Part shown: positions 1 to 5,682 of the stretch, piece by piece
How the letters are laid out: every line of letters begins with the position of its first letter
Position numbering within the stretch: position 1 is the first letter of the stretch
NCBI RefSeq assembly: GCF_035294165.1
Contig: NZ_DATGLN010000208.1
Span: 1 to 9,356 of the forward strand
Length of the DNA stretch: 9,356 nt
Origin: Chthonomonas sp035294165
GTDB taxonomy: Bacteria > Armatimonadota > Chthonomonadetes > Chthonomonadales > Chthonomonadaceae
Direction of reading: 5' to 3'
The notes under the pieces: generated by a model
Seen by the model: only the letters and a program-made list of their open reading frames with translations
Told to the model about the DNA's origin: nothing
The model's database searches: none
Position numbers and translations under genes: made by a program

Positions 1-348
1 GGTGTCGTAGAGGGCCAAGCCGTAGACCGACCAGGTGGGTTGGGCGAAATGCCTTACCCACGCCAACTCCTCAAGAGCGGCTTGGGGATGCTGGTCTTGA
101 CCTAAAGCGGTCTGGGCCAGCCACAGGTGCAGCCAGGCCGCCGAGAGGGAGGAGAGCTTGGGCTGATGGAGCCGTTTGCGCCACAGGAGGCGTTGGGTGG
201 GGGAGACGGATTGGGTGGGTTGCCCCAGAGCATCCAGCAGCGAGAGGGAGCGTGTGGCCGGAGCGAGCGGATGGGAAGGCTTGGGGGCCGGTTGGAGGTA
301 GTTGATGGAGAAGTGGGGTTGCGAACGTTTGGGTTTGGGGAAGTTCAT
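1..348 (-). CDS. Body of an exported protein of unknown function (partial, out of phase with its signal peptide)
   Basis: This leftward open frame has no stop between the ATG at 346-348 and the window edge, giving 116 codons. I do not recognise the family. It opens with a basic, proline-rich stretch (MNFPKPKRSQPHF...). It then becomes Leu/Ala/Trp-rich and helical in look, with phrases such as AAWLHLWLAQTALGQ and AALEELAWVRHF that could be TPR-like, though this is weak. The ATG has no Shine-Dalgarno: the bases before it read AATAAAAACTCC. The frame is open upstream past this ATG, through the C run at 372-379, back to a TGA near 386. The signal-peptide ORF at 369-545 ends only 20 nt upstream in another phase, so I infer both were one gene. 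A single extra C would give one protein of more than 180 residues. Codon use is C-rich, as in the upstream piece. Confidence 0.6.
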   Translation of the reverse strand, partial: MNFPKPKRSQPHFSINYLQPAPKPSHPLAPATRSLSLLDALGQPTQSVSPTQRLLWRKRLHQPKLSSLSAAWLHLWLAQTALGQDQHPQAALEELAWVRHFAQPTWSVYGLALYDT

Positions 349-368
349 GGAGTTTTTATTGTTAGCAA

Positions 369-545
369 TTAGGGGGGGGTATGCTCACGAGTTTGGGCAA
401 TGGCCACACAGGGTGCCGAGAGCACAAAGCTCCAGACAAAGCTGCCAAGGGTGGTAAGGGCACAGAACCGTTGCCAGGGGGCAAAACGGGAAGGGGCGTA
501 AAGCCCCAAACGCGCCACGAGCCGGTGGACTGCCAAAGCCTTCAT
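369..545 (-). CDS. 58-residue signal-peptide ORF, probable 5' part of the interrupted gene
   Basis: ATG at 543-545, preceded by a perfect Shine-Dalgarno (AAGGAGGT, 553-560, 7-nt spacer) and a consensus promoter at 608-636. The product begins MKALAVHRLVARLGLY, a long basic n-region. A hydrophobic stretch follows at about residues 28-45 (ALTTLGSFVWSFVLSAP), then a plausible signal peptidase I site after VAIA (about residue 50), followed by QTREHTPP and a TAA stop. So almost nothing remains after cleavage, which is strange for a free-standing secreted product. The last two full codons before the stop are CCC, from a run of eight C. The adjoining open frame at 1-348 continues in the phase reached by one extra C or a -1 slip. 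I infer that this is the N-terminus of a frameshifted exported protein. A genuine 58-residue peptide is the alternative. Confidence 0.6.
   Translation of the reverse strand: MKALAVHRLVARLGLYAPSRFAPWQRFCALTTLGSFVWSFVLSAPCVAIAQTREHTPP
372..379 (-). repeat. Run of eight C at the junction of two reading frames
   Basis: On the leftward strand the sequence reads ATA, eight C, TAATTG. The stop of the signal-peptide ORF uses the TAA immediately after the run. The downstream frame reads CTA ATT GCT AAC AAT without interruption into the ATG at 348. Nine C would join the two frames. Homopolymers of this length are known slippage sites in contingency genes and for RNA polymerase, and are also common sequencing-error sites. 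Confidence 0.85.
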
Positions 546-594
546 GGTTGCGACCTCCTTAACGAGCAGAGAAGTAGCAGGAAAGGTTTGTAGG

Positions 595-615
595 GTTATA
601 TAGTTATATTATAAC
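595..615. promoter_or_regulatory. GTTATA repeats over the -10 box: candidate operator
   Basis: On the + strand GTTATA occurs at 595-600 and again at 603-608. The second copy forms a perfect odd-centred inverted repeat, GTTATATTATAAC (603-615). This overlaps the -10 hexamer (608-613) and the expected transcription start near 600 of the leftward promoter. A repressor binding here would block initiation. The AT-rich character alone could also explain the symmetry. Confidence 0.35.
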
Positions 616-636
616 AAAGCCGGGACGTGTTGTCAA
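608..636 (-). promoter_or_regulatory. Consensus sigma-70 promoter for the exported-protein gene
   Basis: On the leftward strand a perfect -35 (TTGACA, 631-636) and a perfect -10 (TATAAT, 608-613) are separated by exactly 17 bp. The bases just upstream of the -35 are A/T tracts (646-657), resembling an UP element. The predicted start is near position 600, giving a leader of about 55 nt to the ATG at 545. A promoter matching consensus at all twelve positions is rare and suggests strong, probably repressible, expression. Confidence 0.88.
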
Positions 637-642
637 GAGTTT

Positions 643-660
643 GGCAAAAAATTTTTTGCC
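643..660. promoter_or_regulatory. Perfect 18-bp palindrome GGCAAAAAATTTTTTGCC
   Basis: The two 9-bp halves are exact inverted copies with no spacer. The site lies 7 bp upstream of the leftward -35 and overlaps the place where the -35 of a rightward promoter would be (about 652-657). It could be a binding site for a dimeric regulator acting on both divergent units, or simply a bent A-tract/UP element. It is not placed as a terminator, since no identified gene ends next to it. Confidence 0.45.
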
Positions 661-680
661 TGGAGGCAATTCGCGATAAT
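652..680 (+). promoter_or_regulatory. Weak candidate rightward promoter for tyrS
   Basis: A GATAAT -10-like hexamer at 675-680 lies 17 bp downstream of TTTTTT (652-657), a poor -35. Transcription would start near 687, leaving a leader of roughly 250 nt before tyrS. No better pair was found between here and tyrS. TTGGTG (866-871) with TTCTAA or TCTAAC (889-895) is weaker. Confidence 0.3.
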
Positions 681-713
681 ACTGAGGCAGGGCAGGCTGC
701 CACTGGAGGAGAA

Positions 714-998
714 ATGGTTGGACACTATGGCTTCTCTGGCGAGCAAGGTTCTGCAAAAAATAAGGGGCTAAGAAGCAACGCCTTCATAGAAGAAACTGCG
801 AATAGGTGTGAGATGCCCACTCCTGAACGGAAAAGGGGAGAGGATGTTCCATGTGACGGTGTGGGTTGGTGTTTTGGAGGACACTCCGTTCTAACATGGG
901 GTAGACTCTCTGTTAACGCAAAACATAGCTGTTGGAGGAGCTTTTGGAGACCGCAACGACCATACCCAACGATATCTTACAGCAGGCCGAGCGCTTGA
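714..998 (+). CDS. Doubtful upstream ORF in the tyrS leader
   Basis: The ATG at 714 is preceded by GGAGG (705-709) at a short 4-nt spacing. It opens 94 codons that run past the tyrS start and end 55 nt inside tyrS, in another frame. The product (MVGHYGFSGEQGSAKNKG...) matches no family I know, has mixed composition with several Trp and Cys, and shows no signal peptide or membrane segment. If translated, it could couple to or interfere with tyrS initiation. It is more probably a chance ORF behind a chance ribosome-binding sequence. Confidence 0.15.
   Translation: MVGHYGFSGEQGSAKNKGLRSNAFIEETANRCEMPTPERKRGEDVPCDGVGWCFGGHSVLTWGRLSVNAKHSCWRSFWRPQRPYPTISYSRPSA
849..899 (+). promoter_or_regulatory. 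Interrupted hairpin in the tyrS leader
   Basis: CCATGT (849-854) pairs with ACATGG (894-899), ACGG (856-859) with CCGT (886-889), and TGT (860-862) with ACA (881-883). This gives 13 base pairs with small bulges and an 18-nt loop. It ends 44 nt before the TTG chosen for tyrS. No U-run follows, so it is not an intrinsic terminator. It lacks the conserved T-box antiterminator sequence (AGGGTGGNACCGCG). A role in tyrS control is speculation. Confidence 0.25.
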
Positions 999-2194
999 AA
1001 AGAGGTACGGCCGGAGTCATTCCAGAAGGGGGGCTGGAGGAGAAGCTGTGGAAGGCACGGCAAGAGAACCGACCCCTGCGCATTAAATTGGGCCTAGACC
1101 CCACCGCGCCGGATATCCACCTCGGCTTTGCCGTGGTCTTGAGAAAGTTGAGGCAGTTTCAAGACCTCGGGCATCAGGTAGTGATCATCGTCGGAGACTA
1201 CACCGCGCTGATAGGAGACCCTTCGGGCCGCTCTACAACCCGCCCCATGCTCTCACAAGAGGAGATCGCGGCCAATGCCCGTACCTATGTGGAGCAACTT
1301 GCGCGCATTCTAGACCGCGAACGCACCGAAGTCCGCTTCAATAGCGAGTGGTTGGGAAGGCTTACCTTTGCCGATGTTGTGCACCTCGCCGCTAAAATGA
1401 CGTTGGCCCAAGTTTTACAAAGGGAGGATTTTGCCAATCGCTATGCCCAAGGCCTGCCTATAGGCCTCCATGAACTGCTCTACCCGTTGGCACAGGCGTA
1501 CGACTCGGTGGTCATCAAAGCCGATATAGAAATGGGAGGGCTAGACCAAACATTCAATATCCTCGCCGGGCGTGACCTCCAGCGGGAGATGGGCCAAGAG
1601 CCTCAGGTAGCCCTTTTTATGCCCTTGCTTGTAGGCCTAGACGGCGTGAAAAAGATGAGCAAGTCGCTGGGGAACTATGTGGGGATAACGGAGCCACCGC
1701 TGGATATGTACGGCAAGCTCATGTCCATCTCCGATGCGATGATGCGAGACTATTTCGTGCTCTGTACCGATGTGCCCCTCGAAGAGATAGAGGAGTTATT
1801 GCAGCGGGCGTCGAAAGGAGAAATAAACCCAAAGGACGTCAAACGACGGTTGGCTCGTGAGATCGTAGCGATCTATCATGGGGCGAAGGCGGCAGAGGAG
1901 GCCGATATCGAATGGAACCGCGTGCATGCGGGTGGCGAGCTGCCGAGCGATGTGCCCGAGATAGTGGTTGGATCGGAACAGGCTCGCGAGGGACGTATTT
2001 GGATATGCCGACTGCTGGTGGCAGCCGGTATTGCTAAAAGCAACAACGAGGCTCGACGCCTTGTTGAACAGGGAGGAGTGGAGCTAGACGGTAAGCGGGT
2101 ACAAGATGTAAACGCCGAGTTCGACATGGCGGCGCTGGAGGGCAAACTACTTCGCGTGGGAGCGCGACGCTTTGTGCGCATACGAACAGGGTAG
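944..2194 (+). CDS. tyrS: Tyrosyl-tRNA synthetase
   Basis: Cytosolic class I synthetase charging tRNA-Tyr with tyrosine using ATP. From the TTG at 944 it has 416 residues, the usual size. Signatures in order are LGLDPTAPDIHLGF with the HIGH-type motif HLGF (59-62), GDPSGR (about 91-96), the tyrosine-pocket segment LYPLAQAYDSV (179-189), MGGLDQTFNIL, KMSKS (237-241) and a C-terminal S4 RNA-binding domain (about 351-412). The overall pattern (LRKLRQFQDLGH, KSLGNYVGI) is that of the group found in Thermus and its relatives. The fourth HIGH-motif residue is Phe where His is usual. I chose the start because GGAGG (934-938) lies 5 nt before TTG 944. The in-frame TTG at 932 would add four residues but has no Shine-Dalgarno. 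The stop lies 6 nt before the next gene, with which it is probably cotranscribed. Confidence 0.96.
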   Translation: METATTIPNDILQQAERLKRGTAGVIPEGGLEEKLWKARQENRPLRIKLGLDPTAPDIHLGFAVVLRKLRQFQDLGHQVVIIVGDYTALIGDPSGRSTTRPMLSQEEIAANARTYVEQLARILDRERTEVRFNSEWLGRLTFADVVHLAAKMTLAQVLQREDFANRYAQGLPIGLHELLYPLAQAYDSVVIKADIEMGGLDQTFNILAGRDLQREMGQEPQVALFMPLLVGLDGVKKMSKSLGNYVGITEPPLDMYGKLMSISDAMMRDYFVLCTDVPLEEIEELLQRASKGEINPKDVKRRLAREIVAIYHGAKAAEEADIEWNRVHAGGELPSDVPEIVVGSEQAREGRIWICRLLVAAGIAKSNNEARRLVEQGGVELDGKRVQDVNAEFDMAALEGKLLRVGARRFVRIRTG

Positions 2195-2200
2195 AAGAGA

Positions 2201-3898
2201 ATGCAAGAGGCGGAGAGTCCGCAGTCAACAACGAGAAGGTGGCGGCCTACGGAGGCGCTAGAGCGCATCGAAAAAAGGGCTGTTCTGTTCGTGATGGTTG
2301 GGGGGCTGCTCGTTTGGCTGCTATTCGGGCATGCTACGCATCGAACGGCGCCGCCGTCGCAAGGCGGCATGAGAAAGGACTATCTCGTACCGCCTCGGCT
2401 AAGTGCAATCCAGTCAGACCCACGCGATACCCGTGTGCTCTATATTGACCCCCTGCATCTACCACCTCCGGTTTCTGCTCCGCTTTATGTGGCCAATTTG
2501 TCGGAGGATTGTGGGGGATATCTTGTTTCCGTGCGGCAGGTGCTTTGTGGACGAGCGCACCTGTTCGGGAATGTGGCGCCCACAGTGCACCTGCCCGCCG
2601 GAAAACTCATCGTAAGTCTACAGGTGATGTCGGTTCGGCACGATCTACACAACATCAGCATAGATGCCCGCTCGAAGGTCTACGCTCAGGACGATACCGG
2701 CCAGAAATTGGTGGGGAGCTATCTCAGCAATTTTCGCTTTCCCGGAGGGATCGGAGCGCTTTTTGAGCTGCCGGCACCATCGCCTTCTGCAAGGCTGCTC
2801 ACCTATTTTGCGGGCACCCTGATGCTCTCTTCCCTTTTACAAGAGGAGAAGTTGGCGGAGCGTTATGAGTCGCGCCTCTATCCGACATTAAGCCAAATCA
2901 ACCCTCATCCAGAGCCACCACCCCAACCGCCTGCACAGCGGGTTCCGTTTCGGATATCCAACGTCCCTCTGCCGATAGCGACCCATATCTTTGGGCTACT
3001 CTCGGCGCGACTCTTACCGGACTCGCAGCTGGGTATGCTCGGCCGGCGCCCGAATCTCGTCTGTCTCACACGGGCACAGGCTGCCGCTTGGCGCAAGCTC
3101 TTCCCGCCCTTCGTGGCCGATCCCGGGCCATTTCACCTGCCGAACCATCTCATTTTGGCGCCAGGTATGGATGGCCGCTTTGTAGCCCCCGTGGGTGGGC
3201 AGGAGAACGTTCTTTTGGACTGCACGCTGAACGCCTCCTTGGCACGGTACGGCCTCTTGCCGACCACCCTAAGGTTCGCCCTCGCCGGCAGGCCCGCGCG
3301 GGTGTGGCAAGGCCGGTTTGACTTTTGGGATCATGAACCGGTCGTTTTTCTTATGCCGCCGCAATGGTCGCCGCCAGGGCAACGCCTTGCTATCTGGATG
3401 GAGCTGTATCTGGATATGCCACCTCCTACGGCAAACCCCATCCCCCCCGGCGAATGCATCCATCTCACCGTTCCGGCAGGGCAGTTGGGCGGCGGTCTGG
3501 CGGGGCGGGTGCTTTTGGAAGGGGCGCCTGTCGCTTTGGGGGTGGTGGAGGTCTCTCTTGCCTGTATTGAGGGGGCGGCAAAAGGGCAGGAGGACGATGT
3601 CTGGTTGCCGTTGGATAGGGAGGGACGTTGGTTCCTCCAGGGGCTTTATCCGGGGCGATATGAGGTGCAGCTTCGGAAGGTGCAACCCTATCTAAGCCCC
3701 TTCGGGATGCCCGGAAACTTCCGATGGTCGGACTATGCGCGTTTGCACAACGGTATTCAGAGGGGCGCTTGGCAAAGGGCACAACAAGGCCCCATTGTCG
3801 TTGTGGCCGGCAGCATGACAATACTGCAAGATTGGAACTACCTACCTACCGTTCGAGTGGCGCCAGGGGTGGTAGCTCAAAGCAAACTGAACCCGTGA
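2201..3898 (+). CDS. Membrane-anchored protein of unknown function with a C-terminal beta-sandwich-like region
   Basis: A 565-residue protein that I cannot assign to a family. A basic 26-residue cytoplasmic head (RRWRPTEALERIEKR) precedes a single membrane segment at about 28-43 (VLFVMVGGLLVWLLFG), so most of the chain should face outside. A weakly hydrophobic stretch lies at about 198-213. A proline-rich linker (235-246, PHPEPPPQPPAQ) separates two halves. Residues of about 424-497 (LTVPAGQLGGGLAGRVLLEG ... GRWFLQGLYPGRYEVQL) have the pattern of carboxypeptidase-regulatory-like or Cna-B-like beta-sandwiches: a G-x-V-x-x-x-G start and a 'G-x-Y-x-V' end. No catalytic motif is evident. The ATG follows the tyrS stop by 6 nt, with only a weak AGAAGAG ahead, so coupled translation is likely. 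The last 57 bp overlap the convergent protease gene. Confidence 0.85.
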   Translation: MQEAESPQSTTRRWRPTEALERIEKRAVLFVMVGGLLVWLLFGHATHRTAPPSQGGMRKDYLVPPRLSAIQSDPRDTRVLYIDPLHLPPPVSAPLYVANLSEDCGGYLVSVRQVLCGRAHLFGNVAPTVHLPAGKLIVSLQVMSVRHDLHNISIDARSKVYAQDDTGQKLVGSYLSNFRFPGGIGALFELPAPSPSARLLTYFAGTLMLSSLLQEEKLAERYESRLYPTLSQINPHPEPPPQPPAQRVPFRISNVPLPIATHIFGLLSARLLPDSQLGMLGRRPNLVCLTRAQAAAWRKLFPPFVADPGPFHLPNHLILAPGMDGRFVAPVGGQENVLLDCTLNASLARYGLLPTTLRFALAGRPARVWQGRFDFWDHEPVVFLMPPQWSPPGQRLAIWMELYLDMPPPTANPIPPGECIHLTVPAGQLGGGLAGRVLLEGAPVALGVVEVSLACIEGAAKGQEDDVWLPLDREGRWFLQGLYPGRYEVQLRKVQPYLSPFGMPGNFRWSDYARLHNGIQRGAWQRAQQGPIVVVAGSMTILQDWNYLPTVRVAPGVVAQSKLNP

Positions 3899-5095
3899 TT
3901 GCAGCGAAGGATGCGTTCCGTACCACCACTGGATGAGCTTAGGGGGATTTGGGTCTTCATAATCGCGTTCGGCGAAGCCGATAAACAGTTGCGCCATAGC
4001 CTGGTTGAGGTGGGTAAGACGAAGCGCGAAAGCGTCGGCGCGATGCTCAAGATAGCGCGATTCGAGGTTGGCTAGCGGCATTTGAATTTGAAGCAGCACA
4101 TAGAGACAGAGCAAAAGCGCCGGAAGTGCAGCAAGATCGGTTGGGCCTTCGATGCGCCACTTTCGGGCAAAACGCTGGAGCAAAGCCGGGAACACCTTGG
4201 CCAACACCCAAAGCAGCACCCCGGCCCCCACGATGTTGCTAAGCGTTATGATCCAGACATGTTTTTCCACGTAGTGCCCCATTTCATGGGCCACCATCAC
4301 CAGTAACTGATCGGGCGGGAGCGTTTTGAGGGCCGTGTCGTCTATGACGATGCGGGTGGTGGGGCCGATGCCGGTGACGTAGGCGTTGACGTGCGTCGTG
4401 CGGCGACTGGTGTTCTCCACAAGAATGACTGCATGATGGATATTAGCTTTGGCGGCAAGCGTTTCAATGGCACGACGGAGTGGCCCCGGAGGTAGGGGAC
4501 GATAGTGGTTGAAAAGAGGCGCGATGACGATAGGCTGTAGCACGTTGTTAAATAGAATGAGTGGAATGAGTGCCGCCCACAGCCACAGCCACCATCGTTG
4601 TGGGCTTCGAAAGTAGACGGCATAACCGAGCCATAGAATGAGAATGAGAGGCAGCGAAAGCGCCCACGAGAGAGCCGTATCGCCGAGCCACATAGCCCAA
4701 CCCTCGCGTGCAAACCCGAACTGTTTTTCCAGCACCAAGCCAGCCATACCTAAAGGCATTTGCCAAAGGAGAAACAGCAGAGAGAACGCGGCGTAAAAAA
4801 GCGCCAGCGTACGTAATGGCGGGGGCTTTTCCAAGGTTGGCCGACGCGCCGTTAGACGATAGGCCCAACATCGAAGGCGTGCCGCAATTCCGAGGTGCAA
4901 GGTTAACCAAAGCCCCAACCCATGCCAAAAGATGCCGAAGAAACCTAAGGCATACCCCAGCCGTTGATAGGTGATGGCGCGTGGAGGAACGTGAAACGCC
5001 ACGGCAGGCGTGGGAGCCGCCAAAAGGGCGAGCGGCGCGGCAAGCAGCACAAGCCCTAAGAGAAAGAGGCTTGCCGTTCGTGCTGCTTGCCGCAT
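3842..5095 (-). CDS. Ste24/HtpX-like M48 family intramembrane metalloprotease
   Basis: A 417-residue, multi-spanning zinc endopeptidase of the CAAX-protease (Ste24) branch of peptidase family M48. In bacteria such enzymes act in membrane-protein quality control; the substrate here is unknown. The zinc motif is HEMGH at 270-274. The third ligand is probably Glu350 in SRYLEHRADAFA, with Asp354 also conserved. Family blocks before and after are present: PLFNHYRPLPPG (194-204), SRRTTHVNAYVTGIGPTTR (230-248), DDTAL and WYGTHPSLQSRV (391-402). Several hydrophobic segments lie before the catalytic site (about 8-27, 45-68, 97-121, 140-162, 168-192) and two after it (about 282-303 and 322-340). The first could be a signal peptide or an anchor. 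GAGG, overlapping the tpx stop, lies 5 nt before the ATG, so translation is probably coupled to tpx. The 3' end overlaps the convergent gene by 57 bp. Confidence 0.93.
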   Translation of the reverse strand: MRQAARTASLFLLGLVLLAAPLALLAAPTPAVAFHVPPRAITYQRLGYALGFFGIFWHGLGLWLTLHLGIAARLRCWAYRLTARRPTLEKPPPLRTLALFYAAFSLLFLLWQMPLGMAGLVLEKQFGFAREGWAMWLGDTALSWALSLPLILILWLGYAVYFRSPQRWWLWLWAALIPLILFNNVLQPIVIAPLFNHYRPLPPGPLRRAIETLAAKANIHHAVILVENTSRRTTHVNAYVTGIGPTTRIVIDDTALKTLPPDQLLVMVAHEMGHYVEKHVWIITLSNIVGAGVLLWVLAKVFPALLQRFARKWRIEGPTDLAALPALLLCLYVLLQIQMPLANLESRYLEHRADAFALRLTHLNQAMAQLFIGFAERDYEDPNPPKLIQWWYGTHPSLQSRVQFALSYHPWRHSNGR

Positions 5096-5102
5096 AAGCG
5101 CC

Positions 5103-5621
5103 TCAAGCCACCGCGGCGAGGGCGGCGTCGTAGTTAGGCTCTTGGGTTATCTCTGGCACATACTCTACATACTTAACTTTGCGATCGGGGCTTACCACGA
5201 AGACGGCACGGGCCAGAATCCGCTGCAATGGCCCTTCGGCGATGAGGAGGCCGTAGGCTCGACCAAAGTCGCCGGTTCTATGGTCGGATAACACCTTGAT
5301 GCGGTCTATATGTTCGCTGCCACAGAAGCGCGCTTGAGCGAAGGGCAAGTCCATGCTGACGGTAAGGACGGCCACGGTGTCGGGAAGTTGCGCGGCTTTT
5401 TGGTTGAAGGTGCGCGTTTGCTGAGCGCAAACCGAGGTGTCAATGGAGGGGACGACGGAGATCAGCAGGGTTTTCCCGGCAAAGTCATCAAGCGTGACAT
5501 CGCCGAGGCCGTCGGCGGCGTTCTGTTGTAGACGGAAGTTAGGAGCGGCGTCTCCCGGTTTCAGCTCCGGGCCTTCGAGGGGCACCGGGTTTCCCTTGAA
5601 GCTGACGGTTCGATGTGACAT
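5103..5621 (-). CDS. tpx: Thiol peroxidase (Tpx-type peroxiredoxin)
   Basis: Reduces hydrogen peroxide and organic peroxides, with thioredoxin normally restoring the enzyme. At 172 residues it has the family's normal length. The peroxidatic cysteine is Cys65 in PSIDTSVCAQQTRTFN and the resolving one is Cys100 in ARFCGSEHIDRIKVLSD, matching the Cys61/Cys95 arrangement of E. coli Tpx. The opening (TVSFKGNPVPLEG...LKPGDAAPNF) is typical of the family. The ATG has AGGAGA (5631-5636) at a 9-nt spacing. It lies 61 nt downstream of the ABC ATPase stop, long enough for its own promoter although none is convincing, and 7 nt upstream of the M48 protease gene. A peroxidase beside a membrane protease suggests a shared envelope or oxidative stress role, which is inference only. 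Confidence 0.95.
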   Translation of the reverse strand: MSHRTVSFKGNPVPLEGPELKPGDAAPNFRLQQNAADGLGDVTLDDFAGKTLLISVVPSIDTSVCAQQTRTFNQKAAQLPDTVAVLTVSMDLPFAQARFCGSEHIDRIKVLSDHRTGDFGRAYGLLIAEGPLQRILARAVFVVSPDRKVKYVEYVPEITQEPNYDAALAAVA

Positions 5622-5682
5622 GGGTTTTTATCTCCTGATAAATAGATAGGGTTTCGCATAGCGGCTTTTTCATGGTCGGTTT

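Larger units (their letters stand above)
546..931. other. 386-bp divergent control region
   Basis: No confident gene lies in this stretch. It separates the leftward exported-protein gene from the rightward tyrS. From left to right it holds a Shine-Dalgarno (553-560), TA-rich repeats (595-615), a consensus leftward promoter (608-636), an AT-rich perfect palindrome (643-660), a weak rightward promoter (about 652-680), a doubtful small ORF starting at 714, and an interrupted hairpin (849-899). The open frame that can be read from the GTG at 627 runs through the promoter elements, so only its internal ATG at 714 deserves mention. Confidence 0.7.

Noticed and set aside
690..931. T-box riboswitch for tyrS
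   Set aside because: No AGGGTGGNACCGCG-like antiterminator sequence, no terminator hairpin with U-run, and no clear specifier loop.
627..998. 123-codon rightward ORF with a GTG start
   Set aside because: It runs through the consensus leftward promoter and the palindrome, starts without a ribosome-binding site and overlaps tyrS. Only the internal ATG at 714 is kept, as a low-confidence possibility.
1876..2370. 164-codon leftward ORF across the tyrS end
   Set aside because: Antisense shadow of tyrS and the following gene: Ser/Arg/Pro-rich, no motifs, no ribosome-binding site that fits.
3269..3821. Leftward ORFs of 138 and 118 codons inside the unknown membrane protein gene
   Set aside because: Pro/Arg-rich antisense shadows of a GC-rich coding region. 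The sense frame is the long continuous one with a membrane segment.
5622..5682. Own promoter for tpx in the 61-bp gap
   Set aside because: Only AT-rich hexamers such as TATTTA are present, with no matching -35 at a proper distance. Left unannotated.
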